In this document: positions 10,401 to 20,710 of the stretch, in pieces | Position numbering within the stretch: the stretch's first letter is position 1 | How the letters are laid out: each line of letters begins with the position of its first letter | Source of the DNA: Candidatus Endonucleibacter sp. (ex Gigantidas childressi) | GTDB lineage: Bacteria > Pseudomonadota > Gammaproteobacteria > Pseudomonadales > Endozoicomonadaceae | DNA length: 64,000 nt | Reading direction: 5' to 3' | NCBI GenBank assembly: GCA_030674875.1 | Contig: JASXSU010000001.1 | Coordinates: forward strand, 310,001 to 374,000 | The notes under the pieces: generated by a model | Told to the model about the DNA's origin: nothing | Databases searched by the model: none | The model's input: the letters and a program-made list of their open reading frames with translations, nothing else | Position numbers and translations under genes: made by a program

Positions 10401-13400
10401 ATGATCAAGGCTACAGACATTGTCGATCCTAACTTTATAACCCAGGGTGAGGAGATTCTCTGGAAAATGATTTCTTCTAACTACGTTGTAGACGAGTCCT
10501 TGTGGTTAACAGAATTAGTTAAGCTGGCCGAACCTACAGAGCAGGAAGAATCCCTGATTGCCAGCAAAGCGGCAAGACTAATAGAACAGGTGAGAGCCCG
10601 TGATGACGCAGTACATATAATTGATTCTTTCCTATTAGAATACAGTCTTGATACTCGTGAAGGAGTACTGCTTATGTGCTTGGCAGAAGCATTAATGAGA
10701 ATCCCGGATCCCAAAACTGCTGACGCCCTAATTAAGGATAAACTTAGTGTTGCTGGCTGGAAGTCATACCTTAAACAAAGTGACTCGCTACTGGTTAATG
10801 CATCCACTTGGGGGCTAATGTTAACTGGTAAAGTTCTAGCTCTAGATAGCAAAGAGGATGGCTCCCCCTCAGGCATTATTTATCGTTTGATTAATAAGAT
10901 GGGAGAACCTGTAATCAGGAAGGCTATTAATCAAGCAATGATAATTATGGGAAAGCATTTTGTATTAGGACGCACTATTGATGAAGCTCTGAAAAACAGC
11001 AAGAAACTCAAAGAAAAAGGGTTCACTTACTCATTTGATATGCTAGGTGAGGCCGCACTTACCGCAGACGATGCGATAAAATATCAAAATGCTTACAAAG
11101 CAGCTATTGAGACTATGGGAGTTAATACAAATAGTACGAGGCAAAAAGGATCCTTATCGACCATCTCTATTAAGATGTCAGCATTACATCCACGCTATGT
11201 AGCATCTCAGGAGCACCGAGTTCTTGAGGAAATGACTGAATCAATTCTTAAATTGATTCAGGTTGCACGGGCTCAGGGTGTCGGCATTACCATTGACGCT
11301 GAAGAACAGGATCGACTAGAGCTATCATTAAAGATTTTCAAAATACTCTATAGTAGCCCTATGTGCAAAGGATGGGGCAACTTAGGACTGGTGGTTCAGG
11401 CCTATGGTAAGCGTGCATTACCGGTATTATGCTGGCTTGCCGCCTTAGCAAAAGAATATGGCGATGAAATTCCTGTCCGCTTGGTAAAAGGCGCTTACTG
11501 GGATAGCGAAATCAAACACGCCCAACAACTTGGGCTTAGTGACTACCCAGTATACACTCGAAAGGAGTCGACAGACATCGCCTATATAGCCTGTGCTAAA
11601 TTCTTACTCCGCAGCAACATAAAGGGATCATTATTGCCACAATTTGCTAGCCACAATGCCCATACTGTTGCTAGCATTCTTGCCATATCTGCACATAGAG
11701 AGTTTGAGTTTCAGTGCTTGCATGGGATGGGGGTAGCACTTTACAGCACAGTAATTGAACAAGAGTCTGTTCCTGTCAGAATATATGCACCCGTTGGCAG
11801 CCACAAAAACTTACTACCCTACTTAGTGCGCCGCCTACTGGAGAACGGTGCTAACTCATCTTTTGTTCACCGATTGATTGATGCTAAAACCCCGATTGCA
11901 AACCTTATACGACACCCTGCTACTACTCTGAAGCAGCATGAGTTTATCGCTAACAATAAGATACCATTGCCAGAGGATATTTTTGGAGAGAGTCGTAAAG
12001 GCTCCAGTGGGGTTAATATCAATATCAATTCCCAGTGGCTGCCTTTCAAAAGTGCCATTGATCCTTTTTTAAAACGGCAGTGGCGACAAGGCCCAGTTAT
12101 TAACGGGCAAGTTATAGAATCTACAGAATGGTCTGATGTTATCTGTCCTTACATGATTCACGAATCCGTAGGACATATTTACTGGTCCTCTGAAACAGAC
12201 ATTGAACAGGCTTTATCTATTGCCAGTGCAGCCTTCAAGCAATGGAACAAAACTGATGTTGCGATACGGACAAAATGCCTTGAGAAATTGGCAGACCTTC
12301 TTGAAAAAAACAGAGCAGAATTAGTTGCCTTATGTCACAGGGAGGCTGGCAAAACAATTAATGACTGTATTGATGAGATCAGAGAGGCTGTAGACTTCTG
12401 CCGCTATTATGCTGTTCAGGCTAGGAAGTTATTAGCAAAAGCATCAACGCTGCCAGGAGTTACAGGAGAGTCCAATGAGCTTTACCTGTCTGGACGTGGT
12501 GTTTTCTTGTGTATAAGTCCGTGGAATTTTCCGCTAGCCATCTATCTAGGACAAATTACCGCTGCCTTGGTTTCAGGTAATACGGTAATTGCCAAGCCCG
12601 CTGAACAGACTAGCCTGATTGCTGGTAAAGCGATTGAGTATATGCTGGAGGCTGGGTTTCCAGACGGTGTTATTCAGATGCTGCCAGGTAATGGCGCCTC
12701 CATTGGAGAGCGTTTACTTAAGGATCATAGAATTGCAGGCGTTGCTTTTACAGGGTCAACAGAAACTGCTCATATCATAAATATATCTCTGGCTAACAGA
12801 GGCGGCGCTATTGTGCCTCTGATAGCGGAAACTGGAGGCCAGAACACCATGATTGTTGATTCTTCTGCATTGCCTGAGCAGGTAGTGGTTGACATTGTAC
12901 GCTCAGCTTTTTCTAGTGCAGGGCAACGCTGCTCCGCATTGCGAGTACTTTATTTACAGGAAGACGTAGCTGACAGGATAATTGCTTTATTGAAAGGTGC
13001 TATGGCTGAGTTAAGAGTAGGTGATCCTACGTTATATGAAACAGATCTAGGACCCGTGATTGACAAGCAAGCTAAAGCATCTCTTCAGCAACATATAGAC
13101 AGAATGGAGAAAGAGTTCAAGCTGCTAGCTCAAGCACCTTTGCCCGCTTCGGCATCTATGGGCCTCTATGTAGCTCCTACAGTTTTTGAAATCAACAACA
13201 TCAATCAACTAGAAAAAGAGTTTTTCGGACCTATATTGCACGTAATTCGTTATAAACAATCAGAGCTAAATACGGTTATTGAGCAAATTAACACTGCTGG
13301 ATATGGCTTAACTCTGGGGGTTCATACCCGCAATGAAATGATGGCTAACTATATCGAAGAAAATGTATGTGTGGGTAATACCTATATTAATCGAGATCAG

Positions 13401-13565
13401 ATTGGTGCAGTCGTGGGAGCCCAGCCATTTGGAGGTACCGGCCTTTCCGGAACAGGCCCTAAAGCTGGAGGACCACACTATATATTACGTTTTTTAACTG
13501 AACGAACCAAAACAATCAATATAACTGCGGTAGGAGGAAACCCAGAACTACTGTCGCTTATTTAA
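10401..13565 (+). CDS. putA: Bifunctional proline dehydrogenase / glutamate semialdehyde dehydrogenase
   Basis: The 1054-residue enzyme oxidises proline to glutamate in two steps: FAD-dependent proline dehydrogenase, then NAD-dependent P5C dehydrogenase. After an N-terminal helical domain, the PRODH barrel spans about residues 180-470 (IKMSALHPRY, RLVKGAYWDSEIK, FASHNAHTV). The aldehyde dehydrogenase part spans about 570-1035, with the Rossmann block ISPWNFPLAIYLGQ, AFTGSTETA, the catalytic glutamate region AETGGQN, and the catalytic cysteine in SSAGQRCSALR (about 842). The length and the lack of an N-terminal ribbon-helix-helix domain make it a type A PutA, so it should not repress its own gene as the E. 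coli protein does. No putP transporter is adjacent. The ATG follows an ACGGAG ribosome site. Confidence 0.97.
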   Translation: MIKATDIVDPNFITQGEEILWKMISSNYVVDESLWLTELVKLAEPTEQEESLIASKAARLIEQVRARDDAVHIIDSFLLEYSLDTREGVLLMCLAEALMRIPDPKTADALIKDKLSVAGWKSYLKQSDSLLVNASTWGLMLTGKVLALDSKEDGSPSGIIYRLINKMGEPVIRKAINQAMIIMGKHFVLGRTIDEALKNSKKLKEKGFTYSFDMLGEAALTADDAIKYQNAYKAAIETMGVNTNSTRQKGSLSTISIKMSALHPRYVASQEHRVLEEMTESILKLIQVARAQGVGITIDAEEQDRLELSLKIFKILYSSPMCKGWGNLGLVVQAYGKRALPVLCWLAALAKEYGDEIPVRLVKGAYWDSEIKHAQQLGLSDYPVYTRKESTDIAYIACAKFLLRSNIKGSLLPQFASHNAHTVASILAISAHREFEFQCLHGMGVALYSTVIEQESVPVRIYAPVGSHKNLLPYLVRRLLENGANSSFVHRLIDAKTPIANLIRHPATTLKQHEFIANNKIPLPEDIFGESRKGSSGVNININSQWLPFKSAIDPFLKRQWRQGPVINGQVIESTEWSDVICPYMIHESVGHIYWSSETDIEQALSIASAAFKQWNKTDVAIRTKCLEKLADLLEKNRAELVALCHREAGKTINDCIDEIREAVDFCRYYAVQARKLLAKASTLPGVTGESNELYLSGRGVFLCISPWNFPLAIYLGQITAALVSGNTVIAKPAEQTSLIAGKAIEYMLEAGFPDGVIQMLPGNGASIGERLLKDHRIAGVAFTGSTETAHIINISLANRGGAIVPLIAETGGQNTMIVDSSALPEQVVVDIVRSAFSSAGQRCSALRVLYLQEDVADRIIALLKGAMAELRVGDPTLYETDLGPVIDKQAKASLQQHIDRMEKEFKLLAQAPLPASASMGLYVAPTVFEINNINQLEKEFFGPILHVIRYKQSELNTVIEQINTAGYGLTLGVHTRNEMMANYIEENVCVGNTYINRDQIGAVVGAQPFGGTGLSGTGPKAGGPHYILRFLTERTKTINITAVGGNPELLSLI

Positions 13566-13732
13566 AAACCTACATTAAGTTTTTACCTTTATTACCATTC
13601 TGGATATTATCCAAAATATCCAGAATTTGATCTAAAGTAACAGTCTAATATCTATACCACTAAGCGCTGGTATAAATTCATAATATTTACTTTGCTACCT
13701 AACTACATCTCCAATAACTTTTAGACAACCAG

Positions 13733-15070
13733 TTATAACAACGCCTTCTCTACCGCTACAACCAGCTTATCTGCATGCCTTTTCACTTCAGTAGCATCTT
13801 CACCTTCTACCATAACTCTAATAACAGGCTCTGTTCCTGAAGACCTCAACAATACACGACCGCGGTGCCCCAATTGATTTTCTGACAACAACACCGCTTC
13901 AGTAATTGAAGGACTAGATGTTAAGCCACATTTATTCATTACTTTAACGTTGATCATCGTTTGTGGGTATTTTTCCACCCCTTTTTTCAACTCACCCAAG
14001 GTCTCACCTGCAAACTTCATAGCTTTAATAACCTGAAGGGCAGCAACAATACCATCACCGGTCGTAGATACATCACGGCAGATAATATGACCGGAAGATT
14101 CACCACCAATTTGCCAGTTTTTCTTAGTCATTAATTCATTAACGTATCGATCACCAACCTTTGCACGGGCAAAAGGAATCCCCTGCTTTTCCAAGGCTTG
14201 CTCCATTCCCAGATTTGTCATCAATGTTCCAACAACACCACCGTTTAAAACATTCTGCCGCTTACGACTGACAGCGATAATATAAAGTAATTCGTCACCA
14301 TCTATAATATTACCTCTCTCATCAACCATAATAACCCGATCACCATCACCATCAAAAGCGATACCCAAATCAGCGCCGACAGCTTTAACTTTATCAGCCA
14401 GCTTATTTGGCCAGGTTGCACCACATCCATGGTTAATATTCAAACCATTCGGCTTTGCATTTACAACAGTAACATTCGCCCCCAACTCCCGAAACACTGC
14501 AGGACCAACTTGATAAGTGGCACCATGGCTCGCATCAACCACTATTTTTAGACCGGACAAATCCAGTTGAGGAACAGTACTAGCTTTACAGTACTCAATA
14601 TACCTTCCTGCGGCATCATCCAAACGACTAACCTTACCCAAGGCCGCAGCTTCAACCACACTAATAGAGCCATCAATTAATGCCTCAATACGTAATTCCG
14701 CATCATCCGGCAATTTGGCACCGTCACGACTAAAAAATTTGATACCGTTATCATAATGCGGGTTATGAGAAGCACTAATAACAATACCGGCCTGGCAATT
14801 GAACGTTCTTGTCAAATAAGCAATGGCTGGTGTTGGCATGGGGCCAGTCAATACTACATCTATTCCTGCTGCAGAAAGCCCTGCCTCCAGAGCAGATTCA
14901 AACATGTAACCTGAGATCCTAGTATCCTTGCCAATAACTACTTTTCCTCGACCTTTCGACGCTAGAACCTTGCCTGCAGCCCAACCAAGCTTCAGAACAA
15001 AATCTGGCGAGATTGGAAATTCCCCTACCTTCCCTCTAATACCATCAGTTCCAAAATACTTACAAACCAT
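13733..15070 (-). CDS. glmM: Phosphoglucosamine mutase
   Basis: Interconverts glucosamine-6-phosphate and glucosamine-1-phosphate, feeding UDP-GlcNAc for peptidoglycan and lipopolysaccharide. The 445-residue protein (same length as in E. coli) has the start [14 protein letters not shown], the phosphoserine loop [19 protein letters not shown] (active Ser about 102), the metal loop [14 protein letters not shown], the sugar-binding GGESSGHI, and the phosphate-binding [14 protein letters not shown]. The start at 15070 ([10 protein letters not shown]) fits the family; a 27-codon extension upstream is not conserved. glmM normally lies after folP and before tpiA on one strand. Here it, folP, ftsH and rlmE are all reversed relative to tpiA. 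Confidence 0.97.
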   Translation of the reverse strand: MVCKYFGTDGIRGKVGEFPISPDFVLKLGWAAGKVLASKGRGKVVIGKDTRISGYMFESALEAGLSAAGIDVVLTGPMPTPAIAYLTRTFNCQAGIVISASHNPHYDNGIKFFSRDGAKLPDDAELRIEALIDGSISVVEAAALGKVSRLDDAAGRYIEYCKASTVPQLDLSGLKIVVDASHGATYQVGPAVFRELGANVTVVNAKPNGLNINHGCGATWPNKLADKVKAVGADLGIAFDGDGDRVIMVDERGNIIDGDELLYIIAVSRKRQNVLNGGVVGTLMTNLGMEQALEKQGIPFARAKVGDRYVNELMTKKNWQIGGESSGHIICRDVSTTGDGIVAALQVIKAMKFAGETLGELKKGVEKYPQTMINVKVMNKCGLTSSPSITEAVLLSENQLGHRGRVLLRSSGTEPVIRVMVEGEDATEVKRHADKLVVAVEKALL

Positions 15071-15229
15071 AAAAGCCAACACTCCAAACCCACCTACAGA
15101 CGCTATAGGAAGGTTATTGCTTGCCAATAAAAAGAACGCTTCTATACCCACGCCTTCAGGGAAATGGGTATATCCAAGTAATTACTTAGATATAGAGTAA
15201 CATCAGTTAATTCAGAGAAAAATAAAAAG

Positions 15230-16150
15230 CTAATCTGCACTATTAACAGCCTCAAGTATGCGAACTATATCACAGGTTTCAGCAACATCATGTACTCTGA
15301 GTATATGAGCTCCAGCCTGAGCCGCTATAACAGCAACAGCAAGACTACCAGAAAGTCGGTGATCAGGACCTTTATCAAGAATTGCACCAATAAATGATTT
15401 TCTCGACATACCAGCAAGAATAGGCAACTTTAGCTCATGAAAACTAGAAAAATGTTTTAACATGCTTATATCATGAGCTGGCGTTTTCCCAAATAAGCCA
15501 CCTCCAAACCCAGGATCAATAATAATACGATGCTTCTTAATACCAGCATCAACACAACGCTTAATAGATTTATGAAGATAACCAATTACCTCTACAATAA
15601 TATTATTATAAGAAGGTACAAAGTCTGATTCAGGGTGATCAATAAGTGAGTGCATAAGAATAACCGGCAGCTCTGTGGCCGCCACTGCCTCCAGTGCGCC
15701 GGACCGCTGAAGTGCACGAACATCGTTAATCATCCCTGCGCCAACCTTAACAGATTCCCGAATGACTGCAGCGGAACTGGTATCAACAGAAACAATGCAA
15801 TCAAAACGTTTAACCAACGCTTCTACAACAGGCACAACTTTTTCCAACTCTTGCTCACAGGATGTGGCCCCCTCCTTCGCTTGCATAGCGGATCCACCAC
15901 TCACACAATAGGCTTTGTCGTCGTTATAACCATAGCGCCTAACCATCTTACTAGTTGACTCTCCACCTACATCAAGGATGTCAGCGCCAGACTCAACCAT
16001 TTCTTCCGCTTTTTTCAGCGCTGCTTCAATAGTTCTACAACGACTACTCCCATAGAATGAATCAGACGTTATATTTAAAACACCCATTATGCGTACTTTG
16101 CCAAGATCTAGAGTACGCCCAGCACAGTCCAGCTCAAAATAATCATTCAT
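15230..16150 (-). CDS. folP: Dihydropteroate synthase, atypical
   Basis: Joins 6-hydroxymethyl-dihydropterin pyrophosphate and p-aminobenzoate; it is the sulfonamide target. The 306-residue protein keeps the TIM-barrel landmarks GVLNITSDSF, ADILDVGGEST, SVDTSSAAVI, NDV, IDPGFGGGLFGKT, GMSRKSFIG, GSLAVAV and RVHDV. Three features are unusual. The canonical STRPGA loop after DVGGEST is replaced by an insert of roughly 27 residues with no RPG (SKMVRRYGYNDD, then on to SCEQELEKVV). The usual NVTPDSF reads NITSDSF. The MHMQG motif reads MHSLI. The first loop contacts the pterin phosphate and p-aminobenzoate in known structures. The gene is intact and lies in the usual ftsH-folP-glmM order, though a terminator separates it from ftsH. 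Confidence 0.92.
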   Translation of the reverse strand: MNDYFELDCAGRTLDLGKVRIMGVLNITSDSFYGSSRCRTIEAALKKAEEMVESGADILDVGGESTSKMVRRYGYNDDKAYCVSGGSAMQAKEGATSCEQELEKVVPVVEALVKRFDCIVSVDTSSAAVIRESVKVGAGMINDVRALQRSGALEAVAATELPVILMHSLIDHPESDFVPSYNNIIVEVIGYLHKSIKRCVDAGIKKHRIIIDPGFGGGLFGKTPAHDISMLKHFSSFHELKLPILAGMSRKSFIGAILDKGPDHRLSGSLAVAVIAAQAGAHILRVHDVAETCDIVRILEAVNSAD

Positions 16151-16194
16151 GCGATCCCCACAACAATATATATTTTTTCCATAATTGCATGCAT

Positions 16195-16224
16195 AAAAAA
16201 GGGCAGAGTAATCTGCCCTTTTTT
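16195..16224. terminator. Bidirectional Rho-independent terminator
   Basis: AAAAAAGGGCAGA, a short loop, then TCTGCCCTTTTTT: a nearly perfect stem flanked by A and T tracts, so it can act on both strands. It lies downstream of ftsH and upstream of folP on the minus strand, separating the two transcripts. Confidence 0.88.
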
Positions 16225-16234
16225 ACACTCAAAT

Positions 16235-16351
16235 ACAACACCCAACCCCCCTAAAGGCGTAGAGTTGCTGACCACTGCTCACACCCTACTCATTGACTCA
16301 TGAAGCTTCTCTCGTTTGTCGCCACATGCCGCTCTAAATCCTTTTGGCATA
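16235..16351. repeat. Degenerate MITE-like repeat
   Basis: Contains CCCCCTAAAGGCGTAGAGTT, TGACTCATGAAGCTTCTC and GCTCTAAATCCTTTTGGCAT, which follow the minus-orientation pattern of the copies at 35.7 and 36.1 kb. It fills the gap between ftsH and the terminator. Confidence 0.5.
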
Positions 16352-16364
16352 TTACCCATAAAAG

Positions 16365-18320
16365 CTAAACTTCTTCCGCAGGACCGCCAATCGAATCATC
16401 TCCATTGTTTTTATCAGCTTTCTTATCGTCATCTTTAGCAATATCAGTATTTACTTCTCCTCCCTGACTATTATTATCAGAGGAGTAATCTTTTGGTGGC
16501 CGTGGAGGCAGTCCAGCCATGATGTCATCAATCTGTAAACTATCAATAGTCTCATACTGAATCAACGCCTCAGCCATACGATGTAATTTGTCGTTATTAT
16601 CATGAAGCAACTTTTCAGCAGTCTGGTAACATTCATCAATAATACTACGGACTTCCTCGTCAATGAGTTTTGTTGTTGCTGCGGAAACAGTTAGTTTATT
16701 GGAACCATAACTTTTACCCAGAAAAACCTCGCCTTCTTCTATGTCATACATAAATGGACCCAGTTTTTCCGAAAACCCCCATTGAGTCACCATGCTTCTA
16801 GCAATCTGGCTTGCTCTCTGAATGTCGTTTGAGGCTCCAGTGGTGATACCATTCTTACCAAGGGTCATTTCTTCCGCAATGCGACCACCATAAAGAGAAC
16901 TGACCTGACTCATCAGTGCCTGCTTGCTATGACTGTAACGGTCTTCTTGTGGCAAAAACATAGTGACACCAAGAGCCCTTCCACGGGGAATAATGCTCAC
17001 CTTATAGACCGGATCATGATCTGGAACAAGACGACCAACAATAGCATGCCCTGCTTCATGATAAGCGGTATTACTCTTTTCCTTATCGCTCATCACCATA
17101 GACTTGCGCTCTGCGCCCATCATAATTTTATCTTTAGCAATGTCAAACTCACGCATATGCACAGTACGATTATTAGCTCTTGCTGCGCACAAAGCTGCTT
17201 CATTAACTAAATTCGCCAGATCAGCACCAGAAAAACCTGGCGTACCACGAGCAACAACGCTGGCATCAACATCATCGGCAATTGGTACTTTACGCATATG
17301 CACTTTAATGATTTGTTCACGGCCACGTATATCAGGTAACCCAACAACCACCTGCCGATCAAAACGTCCTGGACGCAACAATGCAGGATCAAGAACGTCA
17401 GGCCGGTTAGTAGCAGCAATTACAATAATGCCATCATTCCCTTCAAAACCATCCATTTCAACCAATAATTGATTCAAGGTTTGCTCACGTTCATCGTGCC
17501 CACCCCCCATGCCTGCACCACGATGACGACCCACTGCATCAATCTCGTCAATAAATATAATACAGGGAGCCTGTTTTTTGGCCTGCTCGAACATGTCACG
17601 GACACGAGACGCTCCCACCCCGACAAACATTTCAACAAAGTCAGAGCCGGAAATAGTAAAGAAAGGGACTTTGGCTTCACCAGCAATAGCCCTAGCTATC
17701 AAGGTTTTGCCCGTACCCGGAGGGCCAACCATTAACACCCCGCGAGGAATTCTACCGCCCAAGCGCTGAAACTTACCAGGATCCTTCAGAAAGTCCACCA
17801 ACTCATGAACTTCGTCTTTGGCTTCTTCAACGCCAGCAACGTCAGCAAACGTTGTTTTAATTTGATCTTCCGGCAACAGCCTTGCTTTGCTTTTACCAAA
17901 GCTCATAGGACCCACTCCACGCCCTCCACCACTCTGCATCTGCCGCATGAAAAACATAAAAATGGCAAGAATAATAAGAATGGGAAAGCTAGCTACCAGC
18001 AACTGAGTCCAGATACTCTGTCTTTCTATAGGCTTAGACTCTACCTGAATATTGCCGCGCAATAATTCATTCATCAGCTGATTATCAGGAATTGCGGGCG
18101 GTAAATTGGTCTCAAAACGCTCACCATTATTTTGCATACCTGTAACCGTATAACCGTCAATCAGCACCTTGCGAACTTGGCGACTATCAATCAAACTAAT
18201 AAATTCTGAGTAGCTGAGCTTCTGAGTAGAAGACTGCAGTCCATCGAAATTCTTGAATACGGCCAACAATACCAATGCGATTATGGCCCAAAGTATTAAG
18301 TTTTTTACCATATCATTCAA
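16365..18320 (-). CDS. ftsH: ATP-dependent zinc metalloprotease FtsH
   Basis: Membrane-anchored AAA+ protease that degrades damaged membrane proteins and regulators such as LpxC in enterobacteria. The 651-residue protein has a first membrane helix (about residues 8-25), a periplasmic domain, a second helix (about 105-125), Walker A GPPGTGKT, Walker [12 protein letters not shown], the second region of homology ([20 protein letters not shown]), and the zinc site HEAGH with a downstream Glu. An acidic, Asn/Asp-rich tail ends the protein. The start is uncertain: a TTG at 18320 has an AGAGGG site at good spacing, while the family start (MVKNLILW) corresponds to the ATG at 18311. It follows rlmE after a 316 bp gap. 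Confidence 0.97.
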   Translation of the reverse strand: MNDMVKNLILWAIIALVLLAVFKNFDGLQSSTQKLSYSEFISLIDSRQVRKVLIDGYTVTGMQNNGERFETNLPPAIPDNQLMNELLRGNIQVESKPIERQSIWTQLLVASFPILIILAIFMFFMRQMQSGGGRGVGPMSFGKSKARLLPEDQIKTTFADVAGVEEAKDEVHELVDFLKDPGKFQRLGGRIPRGVLMVGPPGTGKTLIARAIAGEAKVPFFTISGSDFVEMFVGVGASRVRDMFEQAKKQAPCIIFIDEIDAVGRHRGAGMGGGHDEREQTLNQLLVEMDGFEGNDGIIVIAATNRPDVLDPALLRPGRFDRQVVVGLPDIRGREQIIKVHMRKVPIADDVDASVVARGTPGFSGADLANLVNEAALCAARANNRTVHMREFDIAKDKIMMGAERKSMVMSDKEKSNTAYHEAGHAIVGRLVPDHDPVYKVSIIPRGRALGVTMFLPQEDRYSHSKQALMSQVSSLYGGRIAEEMTLGKNGITTGASNDIQRASQIARSMVTQWGFSEKLGPFMYDIEEGEVFLGKSYGSNKLTVSAATTKLIDEEVRSIIDECYQTAEKLLHDNNDKLHRMAEALIQYETIDSLQIDDIMAGLPPRPPKDYSSDNNSQGGEVNTDIAKDDDKKADKNNGDDSIGGPAEEV

Positions 18321-18636
18321 GGAGCAACCCTCTTTTAGTCCTTATTACAACCCAGTTTGAGTCAGCTATTTTGCTTGATAAGAGCACGATAAGTTTGATT
18401 GTCAAAGTATAACATTTACACAACAATACACGAGTGGCCATTCTTATACCTGTCTATACCAATCCCCTTTAAAGGTTGAGGATTATTGACTACCCTCCAC
18501 CTTCAATGGTAACGCATATCACCGGACGATACTGATGGTATTTGCATCTCCTCATCGCCTCTAATTACTTTGCTAACACTACAGTTGACAGCAACCAACC
18601 TATGTTAACCTATAAATACTGTCTGAGCCATCAATA
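18321..18636. other. Spacer between rlmE and ftsH, with a short MITE derivative
   Basis: At 18455-18519 a 65 bp element runs TATACCAATCCCC...CCTTCAATGGTAACGCATAT. It is nearly the same as the 66 bp element at 31470-31535 and looks like an internally deleted form of the longer repeat. Nothing else is recognisable in the spacer. Confidence 0.5.
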
Positions 18637-19257
18637 CTAACCTTTAAAACTCTTTCCCAGCAGATAAACCTCCCGTGAACCTGGCCTAGAAGCTTTAGGC
18701 TTACACGCTTTAATCCTTTCAAAAGATGTTCGCATATCTTTAAAATAGGCCTCAAAACCATCGCCATGAAACACCTTAACCAGAAAAGAACCATTTGTAT
18801 TGAGTACACGTCTCGCTATATCCAGCACCAATTCCACCAAGTACATTGACCGAGATTGATCCACCGCCATAATACCACTCATATTAGGAGCCATATCTGA
18901 CATTATAAAATCTACCCCGCCTATACCAATGGCTTCAACGATACTGTCCAACACATTTTCTTGGGTAAAGTCTCCCAAAATAAAATCCACACGGCCGATA
19001 GGCTCCATCGGTAATATATCAGATGCCACTACCCGACCATTACCCCCCACAAGATTAATTGCCACCTGAGACCAGCCACCAGGCGCGGCACCCAGATCCA
19101 GCACTCTCATTCCGGACTGAATTACAGAGTGCTTTTCCTGTATTTCCAGAAGTTTATAGCTTGCACGGGAACGCCAACCCTCTTTTTGAGAAAGTTTTAC
19201 ATAATGATCATTAAAATGCTCTCTTAGCCAACGGCCACTGTCTCTAGATCTCGCCAT
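18637..19257 (-). CDS. rlmE: 23S rRNA 2'-O-methyltransferase (U2552)
   Basis: RlmE (RrmJ/FtsJ) methylates the 2'-OH of U2552 in the A loop of 23S rRNA, late in 50S assembly. The 206-residue protein has the conserved start RDSGRWLREHFNDHYVKLSQ, the SAM-binding motif VLDLGAAPGGWSQVA, the catalytic Asp region FIMSDMAPNMSG, and the Lys/Glu end motifs FLVKVFHGDGF and SRPGSREVYLLGK. The length matches E. coli (209). It is the promoter-proximal gene of the reversed rlmE-ftsH-folP-glmM block. In most relatives yhbY lies divergently beside rlmE; here a 700 bp gap and tpiA take that place. Confidence 0.96.
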   Translation of the reverse strand: MARSRDSGRWLREHFNDHYVKLSQKEGWRSRASYKLLEIQEKHSVIQSGMRVLDLGAAPGGWSQVAINLVGGNGRVVASDILPMEPIGRVDFILGDFTQENVLDSIVEAIGIGGVDFIMSDMAPNMSGIMAVDQSRSMYLVELVLDIARRVLNTNGSFLVKVFHGDGFEAYFKDMRTSFERIKACKPKASRPGSREVYLLGKSFKG

Positions 19258-19961
19258 ATCAATCTGTAATTACCAGTTCAGCCATGATGCGAGAATATGC
19301 GTTCAAATAACAAAAATACCCCAACATCAGTCAACTCATCCGCACCACCATCTTCTTTATTTACTGCCAAAGCATGGTCGGCAGATTGTGGCAAAGAAAT
19401 TTCTAGGACATCATACAGAGTTTTAACATCAACATCAAGCAACCTTACTGGAGGGCTTTATTAACTCAAATTAAGAACCCTTCCGATTGGCTTCAAAAAA
19501 ACATTCCCATAAACTCCTTTTAAAAACCGGTTTCTGGTCTGGCAAAATACGACCTTTCTTTTACAATAGTTGCCGCAAGCCATGCTCAACAAACAAAGGC
19601 AAAAACATTAGCTATTATATACTCTTCAATCATATGTGCAAAATGCTCATCTTCGATAACAGTGGCAAGCTGACTGACTACCCCTCAATAGCTAACATTT
19701 AGAGTGCAAAACGTTCTTTTCCAAATTTACTTTTAGAACATGCTGTTTTTCGGAGCTTTCTTTCCTGAACAAGCTGCAACATCATGAAAGACTGCTGCCA
19801 AAAACTGATAGCTAAATAAATTCGTTACTTACAAACTGAATCACAACACTGCAAACTGTAGGAGGTGTTTTAAAAAAACACAGACTTTGAAGCAAAACTA
19901 GTTGTCTTCAACTGATGCCTAGGTTATCATCAACGCAAATATGATTGATGAGGTAGTCAGC
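19258..19961. other. Spacer between rlmE and tpiA
   Basis: A 704 bp divergent gap with only short frames (for example 55 codons at 19297-19464 and 71 at 19487-19702), none with a recognisable domain. It is one boundary of the inverted block and should hold promoters for rlmE and tpiA. The usual neighbour yhbY is not here. Confidence 0.5.
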
Positions 19962-20708
19962 ATGCGCCAGTCACTGGTCGCTGGGAACTGGAAGATGAAC
20001 GGTTCATCCAGTAGCATCAAGGAACTTCTTGGCAGTATTGTTTCTAGATTGGAGCCAAAAGCTGAAGTATTAATTTGTCCTCCAGCTATATATATACAGC
20101 AAGTTAAAGACATACTCCATGGCACACCTATCAAGTGGGGGCTTCAAAATGTCTCTGACAAAATTGCAGGTGCCTTTACAGGAGAAATATCTTCCCAAAT
20201 GGCTAAGGACTTTGGCTGTGAATATGCTATTATTGGTCATTCTGAACGTCGCTCCATTTATGGCGAGGGTGACAAGGATATTGCCGCAAAGTTTTGCATG
20301 CTCGTTGATCATGATGTTATTCCTATACTATGTGTCGGCGAAAGCATGGAAGAGCGCAAAGCTGGAGATACGATGAATGTCGTATCTAGGCAATTAATGA
20401 GCGTATTTAAAAGTGCCGGCTCTGCCCGACTAAAGGATTTTGTTGTAGCATATGAACCTCTATGGGCCATAGGTAGCGGCTTAACAGCAACACCTGAACA
20501 GGCTCAAGAAGTCCATAAGGCTATTCGCAAGCTGCTTGCTAGAGAAAGTGAAAGTATGGCTCAAAAGACTCGGATACTGTATGGTGGTAGCGTAAAAGCG
20601 TCTAATGCAGTTGAGCTGATGGAGCAACATGATGTGGATGGCGGTCTGATTGGAGGTGCTTCATTAGTCGCTGAAGATTTTATAGCGATTTGTCACGCTG
20701 CGAGATAA
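19962..20708 (+). CDS. tpiA: Triosephosphate isomerase
   Basis: Interconverts dihydroxyacetone phosphate and glyceraldehyde-3-phosphate. The 248-residue protein has the start MRQSLVAGNWKMNG (active Asn and Lys), the catalytic His in AIIGHSERR, the catalytic Glu in VAYEPLWAIGSG, and the phosphate-binding ILYGGSVK and DGGLIGGASL. I place the start at 19962 because it matches the family and has GAGGTAG seven bases upstream; an ATG seven codons earlier is less likely. The stop is three bases from the secG start, so the two are co-transcribed, the common tpiA-secG arrangement. Confidence 0.97.
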   Translation: MRQSLVAGNWKMNGSSSSIKELLGSIVSRLEPKAEVLICPPAIYIQQVKDILHGTPIKWGLQNVSDKIAGAFTGEISSQMAKDFGCEYAIIGHSERRSIYGEGDKDIAAKFCMLVDHDVIPILCVGESMEERKAGDTMNVVSRQLMSVFKSAGSARLKDFVVAYEPLWAIGSGLTATPEQAQEVHKAIRKLLARESESMAQKTRILYGGSVKASNAVELMEQHDVDGGLIGGASLVAEDFIAICHAAR

Positions 20709-20710
20709 TT

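Noticed and set aside
19297-19464. 55-codon frame in the rlmE-tpiA spacer
   Set aside because: It is Ser/Thr-rich with no ribosome site, and does not resemble YhbY, the gene expected near rlmE.
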